64,000 nt of DNA, taken from Anagrus nilaparvatae (Eukaryota > Arthropoda > Insecta > Hymenoptera > Mymaridae). Made by a program: the position numbers and the translations under genes. Shown here one piece after another: positions 38,553-50,000 of this stretch. Each line of letters opens with the position of its first letter. Position 1 is the first letter of the stretch. Where the stretch lies: positions 12,400,001 to 12,464,000 of the forward strand of contig JAKSXM010000014.1 of the NCBI GenBank assembly GCA_022575985.1, written 5' to 3'. The notes beneath the pieces are model-generated. The model was not told where the DNA came from. It was given only the letters and a program-made list of their open reading frames with translations, and made no database searches.

Positions 38553-39527
38553 CCCTGCCAAAAGTATAAATATTCTACAGTATAGTCTCGAAAATATACT
38601 TAAGAACATGATTGAGAATATGCTTGAGTATATGCTTGAGCATATAATTTGAGAATGTAGAATATGCTTGAGCATATATTTGAGAATGTACTATTATTGT
38701 CCAAATAAGAATATTCTCAAGAATATCCTAATCATTCTAATATATAATATTATTTTTCATTTTAGAATATATTTGCACATGTAATCAAAAATTAAATTTC
38801 AATAATTTATATTATACATTAAATTTTTTAATTTACTTATAAGTATAATTTAATTAAAAAATTATAAATAATTTATAATAAATAAATTATAAATAATTAT
38901 TCAATGAAAATCATAGCAAAAATACAAAACCGAACAAGTCGATTTTGTAATTAATAAGTATTTGACTAGTTCTTATATGCAGTTGGAAGATCATTTTATT
39001 TATGACTTTAAAAAAATAGTAATCGCCACCTATTAATCATCTTAATTAGTTCATTTTGTCTAAAGTAGATGGCTTTTTTCAAAGTCATAAATAAAATGAT
39101 TTTCCAACTGCATATAAGAACTAGTCAAATACTTATTATATTACAAAATCGACTTGTTCGGTTTTGTATTTTTGCTATGATTTTCATTGAAAATCAAATT
39201 TATTAAAAATTATTTATAATTTTTTAATTAAATTATACTTATAAGTAAATTAAAAAATTTAATGTATAATATAAATTATTGAAATTTAATTTTTGATTAC
39301 ATGTGCAAATAAGTTCTAAAATAAAAATAATATTATATATTAGAATGATTAGGATATTCTTGAGAATATTCTTATTTGGACAATAATAGTACATTCTCAA
39401 ATATATGCTCAAGCATATTCTACATTCTCAAATTATATGCTCAAGCATATTCTCAAGCATATTTTCAAGCATGTTCTTAAGTATATTTTCGAGACTATAC
39501 TGTAGAATATTTATACTTTTGGCAGAG
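38553..39527. mobile_element. 975-bp foldback element, TA target site
   Basis: The ends CCCTGCCAAAAGTATAAA and TTTATACTTTTGGCAGAG match inverted with one mismatch. TA lies at 38551-38552 and 39528-39529. The arms are complementary over most of the length, with 'atatgcttgagcatat'-type motifs near both ends. Removing it with one TA joins FFRP of segment A to NTPIE of segment B in frame. It is non-coding. Confidence 0.85.
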
Positions 39528-39950
39528 TAGGCCTGAAGAAACGATTTATTTTTGGGAAAAACAATTCATTAATTTTTTGGTTTATCTTTTTATGTTGATT
39601 TTCCCAGTATTTTAAGTAATTATTACGAAATTCATCTTTGATTTGGTTTTTAAGATTTTCGATCTCAAGAGAAAGTATTACTAGGTTATCTTTATGAATA
39701 CCTTGTCTTCTTTTTTTTTTTAATAAGGAAATTTTAGCAGATTTATTTTTTTTAGTTTTTTAATATTATTATTTATATAATTAAGTGTATTATCATAAGG
39801 TTTATACAAAGGGACACAATTTTCTATATGGAACTAATTATGGATTGATCTAGTTTATTTAAGTAAAAATCAATCTCTGGAATAGTTAGATTTCTGTCAC
39901 AAGGAATATTCTCATTGTCATTTGATAAAATGGAATTTTGCATTTTAATA
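39528..39950 (-). pseudogene. Non-LTR retrotransposon ORF2 fragment (segment A)
   Basis: Minus-strand text includes MQNSILSNDNEN, DRNLTIPEIDFYLNKLDQSI and, in another frame, IHKDNLVILSLEIENLKNQI and YLKYWENQHKKINQKI. This matches the end of the endonuclease domain and the coiled linker of Jockey/I-clade ORF2 proteins. Frame breaks fall near 39845 and in the A run near 39712-39722. The endonuclease core is not present upstream, so the element was truncated or rearranged before the later insertions. Confidence 0.65.
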
Positions 39951-40414
39951 AAAACATTTTAAGTACTGTATGTTACAGATAATAATTTTCGAAATTATAT
40001 GCAGAGTAAATTATGCATATCCAGTAAAATGCATATTTGAAAATATAACAATTAAAACTAAAATAAATACTTTTCAGGAAATTCCATTTCTGTAGAAAAT
40101 TATTTTTTATTATTTTCTTATTTATAAAAATAAGAATGTTAAATAAAATATAACGATCAGAATGGGACAAATTTATTCATGAAATGTTATCTTTATTTCA
40201 TTGACGTTTCGAAAGACTAGCTTTCCTTGTCAAAATCTGAAAAATACATTTGAGTTATGTTATTATACTAAGAACGAATAATAATATAAATAAAAACCCG
40301 CCGCTGAAAGACTTGTTTTCAATACTGATAAACTTAATAACATTCTTTTAACTGATTTAAAATTAGTTGACTCAGCTCCGTGGGGAGCTGACCATTAAGT
40401 TGAAGAAAATTTTC

Positions 40415-40680
40415 ATTTTTTACTCTAATATATTATTTGAAACACATTTTTATAAATGAAAATTTTTATTTTTCCACCCCAGCATATTTTCCAATTTTCC
40501 AAGATTGACCAAAAATTTAAAAAAATAAATTTTTTAGCATTACAAGGGGGTTTTTTTAGGGCAAGAAAAATGAAATTTCGGTGGAAAATATTTATTTTCC
40601 AACCCAAAATATTTCCCGATTTTCCAAGATGGTGAAAAGGAAACTAAAAAAAATAAACTTTTCAAACGCCGTAAATTGCA
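40415..40680 (+). repeat. Two to three diverged ~128-bp satellite units
   Basis: Same subfamily and orientation as 7085-7420 ('agggcaagaaaaatgaaatt', 'aaatatttcccgattttcca'). Read with that array across the 33-kb block, it looks like the other half of one interrupted array. Confidence 0.7.
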
Positions 40681-40841
40681 ATTTTTCATCACCGATTCTT
40701 TTAGTTATTTTAAGGCTTATTATTTTTGAATAAATCCATTCATTAGGCTTCCTGTGTGTAAGGTTTGACATGTAGTTGTTTTTTTAAAAGCAATACCTTA
40801 GACAATGTTAGTTTTATAAAGCTTGAGGTTTATTTTTTATT

Positions 40842-43037
40842 CTCTAACAAAAAAAACCACGTAGTTATACTCCCTGGCTCAGAGAGTTTATAACTCCCTA
40901 AATCAGGGAGTAAACTCCCTAAAAACAGGGAGTTAACTCCCTAAAACAGGGAGTTAACTCTCTGAATCAGGGAGTTTACTCCCTGAATTTTCTGTCATCT
41001 CCTGGAATACCTTCGGGTTAAAAATGAACCGTACGAGGGAAAGCTGATATCCTGGAGGTGTAATGTTTAATTTTCCAACAGTTTTCCGATTTTCCAATAT
41101 GGCGGATCTTAAAACATGAAAATAGAAACATTCAACATTACCTGGGGGTTTTCGAGGTCGAGAAAAACGTTTTTATTAATGAAATTTTTCATTTTTTGAC
41201 CCCAGCATATTTTCCGGTTTTCCAAGATGGCGGACGAAAAAACATTTCAGAATAAGCTTTTTACATTACTGGGGGGGTTCCGAGGTCGAGAAAAACGTTT
41301 ATATTAATGAAAATTTTCATTTTTTGGACCCAGAAAATTTTCCGGTTTTCCAAGATGGCGGACGAAAAAAAATTTCAGAATAAGCTTTTTACATTACCGG
41401 GGGGTTTTCGAGGTCGAGAAAAACGTTTATATTAATGAAAATTTCCATTTTTTGGCCCCAGAAAATTTTCCGGTTTTCCAAGATGGCGGGCGAAAAAACA
41501 TTTCAGAATAAGCTTTGTACATTACCAGGGGGTTTTCGAGGTCGAGAAAAACGTTTTTATTGATGAAAATTTTCATTTTTTGGCCCCAGCATATTTTCCG
41601 GTTTTCCAAGATGGCGGACGAAAAAACATTTCAGAATAAGCTTTTTTCATTACCGAGGGGTTTCCGAGGTCGATAAAAACGTTAATATTAATGAAAATTT
41701 TCATTTTTTGGCCCCAGAAAATTTTCCGGTTTTCCAAGATGGCGGACGAAATAATTTCAGAATAAGCTTTTTACATTACCTGGGGGTTTTTGAGGTCGAG
41801 AATAACGTTTTTATTAATGAAAATTTTTATTACTCGAAAACCCCCAGGTAATGTACAAAGCTTATTCTGAAATGTTTTTTCGTCCGCCATCTTGGAAACC
41901 CGGAAAATATGCTATGGCTAAAAAATGAAAATTTTCATGAATAAAAACGTTATTCTCGAACTCAAAAACCCCCAGGTAATGTAAAAAACTTATTCTGAAA
42001 TTATTTCGTCCGCCATCTTGGAAAACCGGAAAATTTGCTGGGGCCAACAAATGAAAATTTTCATTAATAAAAACGTTATTCTTGATCTCAAAAACCCCCA
42101 AGTAATGTAAAAAGCTTATTCTGAAATGTTTTCGTCCGCCATCTTGGAAAACCGGAAAATTTTCTGGGGACAAAAAATGAAAATTTTCATTAATAAAAAC
42201 GTTTTTCTCGACCTCGAAAACCCCCCGGTAATGTAAAAAGCTTATTCTGAAATTTTTTTTCGTCCGCCATCTTGAAAAACCGGAAAATATGCTGGGGCCA
42301 ACAAATGAATATTTTCATTAATAAAAAGGTTATTCTCGACCTCGAAAACCCCCCGATAATGTAAAAAGCTTATTCTGAATTTTTTTTTCGTCCGCCATCT
42401 TGGTATACGGGAAAATTTTCTGGGACCAAAAAATGAAAATTTTCATTAATAAAAACGTTATTCTCGACCTCGAAAACCCCCAGGTAATGTAAAAAGCTTA
42501 TTCTGAAATGTTTTCGTCCGCCATCTTGGAAAACCGGAAAATTTTCTGGGGCCAAAAAATGAAAATTTTCATTAAAATAAACGTTTTTCTCGACCTCGAA
42601 AACCCCCCGGTAATGTAAAAAGCTTATTCTGAAATGTTTTTTCGTCCGCCATCTTGGAAAACCGGAAAATATGCTGGGGTCAAAAAATGAAAAATTTCAT
42701 TAATAAAAACGTTTTTCTCGACCTCGAAAACCCCCAGGTAATGTTGAATGTTTCTATTTTCATGTTTTAAGATCCGCCATATTGGAAAATCGGAAAACTG
42801 TTGGAATATTAAACATTACACCTCCAGGATATCAGCTTTCCCTCGTATGGTTCATTTTTAACCCGAAGGTATTCCAGGAGATGACAGAAAATTCAGGGAG
42901 TAAACTCCCTGATTCAGAGAGTTAACTCCCTGTTTTAGGGAGTTAACTCCCTGTTTTTAGGGAGTTTACTCCCTGATTTAGGGAGTTATAAACTCTCTGA
43001 GCCAGGGAGTATAACTACGTGGTTTTTTTTGTTAGAG
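40842..43037. mobile_element. 2.2-kb foldback element with AGGGAGTT minisatellite ends
   Basis: Inverted ends CTCTAACAAAAAAAACCACG and its inverse at 43037. Each arm has about six units of a 20-bp self-complementary minisatellite ('agggagttaactccctaaaa'). Inside each is the module with 'aatgaaccgtacgagggaaa' and 'gctgatatcctggaggtgta', then ~128-bp satellite units. The units run in one orientation to about 41830 and in the other from 41833. A single end of this family also closes the array at 26800-26870. It is non-coding; the satellite open frames are artefacts. Confidence 0.85.
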
Positions 43038-43083
43038 TTTAAATACCAATTTCTTAGGCTTCTTTAGTTTAAGACTTATGGTA

Positions 43084-43527
43084 CACTGTAAAAAGTAACT
43101 TTCTTAGATTCACAAAAAAAATAGAAATTTTTTCAAAAAATTAGTAAATTTTCAAAAAATTTTGTAAATATTTGATTAAAATCGTAAATTTACTATATTT
43201 AGTATATTATCAAAAAATTCGAGAATTTTCGATTTTTTTTATGTGAATTTACAAAAAAAGTTGTCAATTCACAACTATTTTTCGTAAATTTACAACTATT
43301 TTTTGAACTTTTCGAAAAAAAATTGTAAATTATCAATTTTTCTTGCGAATTCACAAAAAAAAATTTAGAATACTCGAATTTTTTGTTAATATAATAAATT
43401 TAGTAATTCTACGATTTTTTTAGAATATTTACAAATTTTTTCTTCAGTTTACTGATTTTTCGAAAATGTTTTTTAATTTTTGTTTTCTAATTTTTTTATT
43501 AATATAAGAAAGTTAACTTTTACAGTG
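43084..43527. mobile_element. 444-bp TA-flanked MITE
   Basis: The ends are CACTGTAAAAAGTAACTTTC and GAAAGTTAACTTTTACAGTG, with TA at 43082-43083 and 43528-43529. The interior is T/A-rich with many 'gtaaattt'-type motifs on both strands. It is non-coding. Confidence 0.7.
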
Positions 43528-43539
43528 TATAATTTATTT

Positions 43540-43745
43540 TTATATAACAATGCCTTATTATGCTATATTATTTTAAGGCTTATTATTTTTAATATACCCA
43601 TTCCTTAGGTTTCATGGCTGCAAGGCTTGACGTGTAATTTTTTCTTATAAAATAATGCCTTAGGCTATGTTAGCTTAAGGCTTGTAGCTTTTATTTTATA
43701 AACCGATGCTTTAGGCTATATTGGTATAAGGCTTGTAGTATTTTT
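43540..43745 (-). repeat. Diverged 55-bp satellite units
   Basis: Three to four degenerate units ('ggcttgacgtgtaatttttt', 'atgttagcttaaggcttgta') in the inverted orientation. Similar units at 40740-40840 lie on the other side of the 2.2-kb foldback element, which probably inserted into this small array. Confidence 0.65.
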
Positions 43746-43968
43746 TTTATATGCCACTTCGACTTAAATATAATATAGTTTGCCTTCGTTTTTAAAATTT
43801 TATAAGTAAATGAATTTTTTACAACGTGTAACGTCCTCGGCCGTTCGGAAATATTTTTCCATGTAGGTTGAAATGACATAGTCCTTAAAATTTTACTCCC
43901 GTGTAGATGAATTCAGATTTGAAATTATTTTACCCTGGAAAATCTCAGCAGGCCTATTCTGTATTTAA

Positions 43969-45189
43969 CCCGCTTGCCAGCGTAGCTGGCGTTAATACTG
44001 GCGTTAACTCGAGATTCAACAACGTCTTTGACAACGTTGTTAAAAACGTCGGATTATGATGAGTATTAACAACGTTGTTTACGCTAGATTTAACGCCGAT
44101 AAAATGCATTCGTTATTTTTTTTTTTAAATATTATAAAGAGCATAATTTTAATTCATATTTTTGGGAATATAGGATTAAATAAGGAAAAAAAATCCTTTT
44201 ATTTATGTGAAAATATATATAAACGGTTTATTGAATAATATTACATTTTTTTTTTACAATTTTTATGAACTTTAAAAAGCACATGCATTTTCAAAGGCCC
44301 TTTCTACACCAGATTATATAATTTTTTTTATTTTACTTATATAAAACACTTATTTATTACAGATAATTACAGCACTAACTTAAAATTATAATGAATTCAT
44401 TTAATAAAAAAATTAGTGTCTTTAAAAATTATTCTATTATAATAGAAATAAATTTTAACTAACACATTTTTTCACTGATGTATCACGCTTATCACTTCTT
44501 CTTACAAACTAAAAACCCAATATGGAGAAGAATATGTGGGGAATATCAGAGTGAAAGGAAGTTGGGAAGACCATAATTATGCGCACTTAAAATTTTGTAG
44601 AATTTTGGAACTACAAACGAATCCACAAACGCGCAACAACCATATTGAATTTTAGTTTGTAAGCAGAACTTCTGAAGTAATAAAGCGTGGTGCAAGTGAA
44701 AATGTGTGTTAGTTAATTTATTTATTTATTATGTATGCCTTTTATTTATTTTTCTAATAAAAGAAAAATTTTTTAAAGACAATAATTTTTTTATTAAATG
44801 ATTTCATTTTAATTTTAAGTTGGTGTTGTATTAATTATCTGTAATATAATTATTTAAGTATTTTGAAAATGCATGTGCTTTGAAGTTCATAAAAATAGAT
44901 TTAAAAAATGTAATATTATTCAATAAACAGTTTATATATATTTTCAAATAAATAAAAAGATTTTTTTTCCTTATTTAATCCTATATTCCCAAAAATATAA
45001 ATTAAAATTATGTTTTTTATATAATATAAAAAAAAAAATAAATAACGAATTTATTTTACCGGCGTTTAATCTAGCGTCAACAACGTTGTCAACACTCATC
45101 ATAATCCAACGTTTTTAACAACGTTGTCAAAGACGTTGTTAAACCTCGAGTTAACGCCAGTATTAACGCCAGCTATGCTGGCAAGCGGG
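43969..45189. mobile_element. 1.2-kb foldback element with CCCGC termini
   Basis: The ends CCCGCTTGCCAGC and GCTGGCAAGCGGG have AA duplicated at 43967-43968 and 45190-45191. The whole element folds on itself: 'aacgtctttgacaacgttgt' near the left end against its inverse near the right, and again inner arms around 44275/44870 and 44455/44715. It is non-coding and sits within the terminus of the CAGGCC element. Confidence 0.8.
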
Positions 45190-45191
45190 AA

Positions 45192-46376
45192 TTCACGTGA
45201 ATTAGTGAAATTTAAAAAAAAATGAGTCGAATGAAACAAAATAAATTTTTTTTTCACAAACTTACATAACCATTTATTATAAGCTATGTTTGTAATAAAT
45301 AAATAAATATTTTTTAAGTTTATGCTGGTTTAAGTGTTAATAAGAATAAAATAAAAAATAAGATTCAACTGAAATAAAAGTTTTTATGAAAATCGTTTAG
45401 GAGAGTTCTTATCCGATTATTAACTGTTTGTTATTAAGTGCGCGGTTATTTTATGAGAAAATAAAATAGTTTTAAAACGATTGGTTAGGAAAAGAATTAA
45501 TTAATTTTTTTACAAAGTTATAACCATAAAATTTTTTGATATTTTTTTTAAAGGTCGTTAAAAAATCAATACATATTAATTTGAATAAATCAATAAATCA
45601 ATAAATCAATTTATACATAGAAAATTCAAACATGCCAAAAAGAAAAAGACAAAACAAAAATTACAGAAATAAGATTTAAACTTCCAAAATAAGATAAGAA
45701 TTTGTATCAAAAGCAACAAAAGTAAATTACAAAAAGAAGTGAAAATAATTGGAATTTTCGGTTTTTAGTTCTTTATAACAATGTGAAAAATAAAAATTGA
45801 TATATGAATTTATTTTAAAATATTACATTTTTTTAATAAAATGTCTTCTATTTTTTTAAAAATTAGACTTTTAATAATTCCAACTTACTTGTTAATTTGT
45901 TTTATTTTCATTTTTGTCACTATTTTGAGATTAATCTGGCCATTGATTGAGATTTGTGGTCATATTAATTGTTGAAATGAGAATTTTTTGTTTTAATGTC
46001 AAATAAAATTGAATATTAATTAAATTTTTACAATGTGATAGGGATTTTTTAGTTAATCTATCACCTAACTTCCAAAAATAAAAATTATTTACTAAAAATG
46101 TGTATTCATTTACACTTAAGCTCTTTTTGAAATTGGTCCCTAATTGGTACAATTTACCTATAAAAATGCTGTTACCCTAAAATATTTAGCCAACCGCGCT
46201 AATTACAAGACTTTATCATAATAGTCATAATACAGAGGGTAGGGGGGTAGTTACAGGCACTTACCAGATTTGGTCTAATATAGGTATTTTTGGACGCTGA
46301 TTATGAATTTCTTGGTCCTTTAGTAAATAAACTGGGGCTACATCCTTAAATCAGCTAGATTAGTGATTGTAGCGAA
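45192..46376. other. No gene seen
   Basis: AT-rich sequence between the foldback element and the hAT terminus. No supported frame, RNA or repeat. Confidence 0.5.
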
Positions 46377-46440
46377 CAGAGGCGAATTTAAAGAAAAATC
46401 GCCCCTAGGCAAAATCCAAGCCGGCGCCCACTTAAGGCCA
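46377..46440 (+). repeat. hAT-type terminal inverted repeat (3' end of dead hAT)
   Basis: CAGAGGCGAATTTAAAG is a classic hAT terminus, which begins CAGNGGCG. It lies about 0.66 kb downstream of the stop of the minus-strand hAT gene, as expected for the element's 3' end. The adjacent 8 bp (46369-46376, GTAGCGAA) would be the target duplication. I could not find the matching inverted end or the second copy of this octamer beyond 50.8 kb, so the 5' end appears lost. Confidence 0.65.
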
Positions 46441-47039
46441 GCGAAATTAAACTATCGTTTAAAGTATTAAAACATATATTTAAAATGAATACATTTTTTA
46501 TTCCAAGATTTTAGATGTCATAAATAGTACATAATATTTTACATGAGTTAAATTTTTAATGACTATTTTTATTGTCTATTAAGACATGGATATTGTCTAT
46601 TAATGCATGGCATAATTTAAAAGAGATTTATAAATAATGTATGGATGAAAGTATTTAATTAAAATATCCTTTATTATATATATACGATGATATATACCTA
46701 TTTACGTAAAATTGAATTAATAATTCTAAAGGTTGATGTTAGGAATTGATTGATTTTAGGAATTAAATAAAAAAGGTTAGATCATTTTTTATGAGTGAAG
46801 TTAAATTATTTAATACGTTGGTACCTATTGAGCTTGAAGCTAAAGGGTAATTGACTATTTTTTATTTTTTTAACATATTTTTGCCAACATTTTATCAAAC
46901 ACACAATCTGCTATTATTATTTTTGATGTAATCTTTAAGAATATAAAAAAGTTTTTATTGATTAAAATAATTTAAATAAATTAAGAAAGATATTGTAAAT
47001 GATTTTTTTATTTATAAAATAAATAATATTAACTTAAAA

Positions 47040-50000
47040 TTAATTAGAAAGTTTTAGTAAGTAATTTAATATATTACTTTTCAATAAAAAATTCACATTA
47101 AACAAATTTTTTTTTCTACTTTTCGCTTCAGCAAAGTCAACTACAATATCATCAAAGTCCATATTTAACATTATTTCAGATTCTATACTTAATAATGCCA
47201 AATTTGATAGTCTATCTTGTTCAGAACTTGTTCTTAAATAATTTAGTATCCTTCTGAGAGTAGAAAACGACCTCTTTGCTAAAATTCTTTTTCTAAACAT
47301 CGTTTTTTCTAAAGATATTTTTACTAACAAAAATGTTCTAAAATTGCTTTTCAATTATTTTTCTTTCGCATAAAAATTTTTTTCCGATTGCTTTTCATTT
47401 ATTTAAATTTTTTGGTTAATTTTTTATAACAAATTTTCATTACGATTTTTGGTTATTTCTTATAGTTTTTAATTTTCAAAAAATGTATTGTCTTAAACAT
47501 TTACAATTTTTTTATATAAAAATTTTAAGTAAAAAACAAAAATTATTTCAATATGGCAGAATTAATTAAATCTCCAATCCAAAAATTCATTTTTATTACA
47601 TTTAAATGGCTATTTATTTTACAAAAACGGAGGGAAAATTGGAGGAACATCATACTGGAAGTGCAGAAATAATTGCGGTGCACGAGCCACAATAGTAGGA
47701 GGTCCTGATAACATTGAAGTTAAAAAAGATGGACATCTTCATGATCCTACGCACGGTCCCAACCCGGAGGAAGTTGAAGCTGAAAGAGTAATCACAGGTA
47801 TGAAAAGAGTACCCGAAGAACACCCTGAGGCACCACCATCTCAGATAATACGTACGGCTCTTAGAGGAGTTACCACAGGTTATTCACATTTAAATATGCG
47901 TTTAAATGTACGTTATATTGCAGAATAAGTAATAAGACCTCGCATTGTCGCCCCACGATATATTCCACAACTGTGGAGTCACTATGATTTCGTAATACAG
48001 GGAACTGCAAGAACCAATAACATATCTGAGGGGTGGCACAACCATCTTCAAGTGGTAATCGGAAAAGACCATCCAAGCTTTTACAATTTTCTCGTTGAGC
48101 TACAAAAGGAACAAGCAGATGTAGAAATTCTTATTCGTCAGTTGCAACTAGGACAAAAAATAAGAAAGTATCGAGACCCCAAAAGAAAAAAGATCGAAGA
48201 GAAAATTGCAAACATTGTTTCAAAATATAATGAATATATTGAGAATAATGATATTTTAACCTAATTAAAATCACTAAGTTATAATATTAAAATGTAAAAT
48301 TGTATGTAAATTTATTTTATAAAAAGTATACAAATTTATTTTAGAAAAAATGTCTTTATAAAAAAAAATTTTTTAGAAAACATTATTTAAAAAAAAAAAA
48401 AATTTTAGAAAAAATGGATTAGCAACCATGTACCCCAACCGTAACATCTGCGTTGCAATATCTATGCTCGGATAGATAGAACTTAAATCTTTGCTCGTAA
48501 TATACTTTAATATTGATGAGATTGTTTTAAATTTAACTTTTTCCAGTAACAAAATTTGACAATTAGATCTAAAATGTTTGCATTCGTCTATTATATTCGT
48601 CATTCAAATCTTGCGGGTAACTATCAATTAAATTTTCACATTTTTCAGTTATTTCTTTATCTGATAGTTTAACCAAATTAGTCAAAAACTCAAATTTTTC
48701 TACATAACTACATTATTTATCTCGACCACTTTGCAGGTCTGTAATTAATTGATCAATGGTACGATAAAATACATTTACTTTAAAATTTTCTTTTGGAGAA
48801 AATTCAGTTTCTTCAGAAGCAACTTCATCAAATTGTTTTTTACGAATATGCTTGCGTTTTATTGATGCTTCGTATTCTTTATTTGTAGAAAATTTCAATG
48901 CTTCCTCTTCATAAAAATTATATTTATCTATTAAATCTAAAATTAATTTTACCAAAGTATCGTATAGTTGCTTTACCACCATTGCATCAAAGTCTTCAGA
49001 TTGCAATATTTTGCTAACTTTATTTATTCTTGATAATAAAAAGCCCCAAAATTTTAACATAAATGCTGTTTCTAATCGATCTAATTTATCTAGAATACCT
49101 TTTGCCTCAATTTTAACCATTGGTTTTTCAGTATCATCATTAATAATTTCAATTAAAGTTTCACGCACAGGCTCCCACAAATCGATCAAACTCTCTATTG
49201 CATCATGACGTGCAGACCACCTAGTAGTACATAATTTTTTTATTGATTTTCTTAAGACTCTTTTCTTATCATCATCCTTCTTTAAATTGTTCTTGTATTT
49301 TTGATAATAAGCTTTACTTTGTTTCTTTAAATTATCCCAGCGTTTATCTGATTCAGAAAAAAATTTATAAATCGCTTGCGTTAAATAAAAAAAAAACCAC
49401 ATTTTCATGGCAACAGCCAGCAGCATTATTTCCAACTAAATTTAATGAATGAGCTGAATAAGGTACCCATTCTGCATAAGGACATAATTCGTTTATTCTA
49501 GCCTGTACTCCCTGATAAATTCCAGACATGTTCCCTGCATTGTCGTAGGATTGTCCTCTGCAATACTGTATATCAATATTAGCCTGTTCAACAAATTTTT
49601 TTATTGTATCAGCTATTTCGATACCTTTATGACCAACGTTAGATACAAATTTTATAAACCTTTCTACTGGTGTGTCATTAGGCTTCACATATCTAATAAT
49701 TATAGTCAACTGATTAACATGTGTTATATCGGGCGTTGAATCAACAATCACAGACCAATAAGTAGCAAATCTTATTTCTTCAAAAATAATATTTAAAACT
49801 TTTAAAGACATTAAATTAATAATTTCATCGCAAATAGTAGAGGATAAGTAACTGGGATTTCCGCTTCCAGGATTCCCAAATTTTTTAATATGCTCTGCTA
49901 AAAATGAGTTATATTCAGTATATGTAGTTTCCATTATGTGGTGATCCACATTTTTCTATATGACCTCGAAAAGGAAGACCTCGAGATGCTAATTTTTTAA

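Larger units (their letters stand above)
7425..40391. mobile_element. 33-kb block bracketed by inverted termini
   Basis: The left terminus, beginning 'tcagctccccgcgtagctga' at 7425, runs to about 7640. It recurs inverted at about 40010-40391, ending 'ggggagctga'. The right copy has about 160 bp extra, around 40091-40270. Inside lie the non-LTR retrotransposon fragments and everything inserted into them. The two arms could be the ends of a foldback or composite element, or two head-to-head copies of the same retroelement end. No clean target-site duplication is visible. Confidence 0.55.

Noticed and set aside
40425..42555. Minus-strand open frames with FPVFQDGGRK-type repeats.
   Set aside because: Same cause: satellite units inside the 2.2-kb foldback element.
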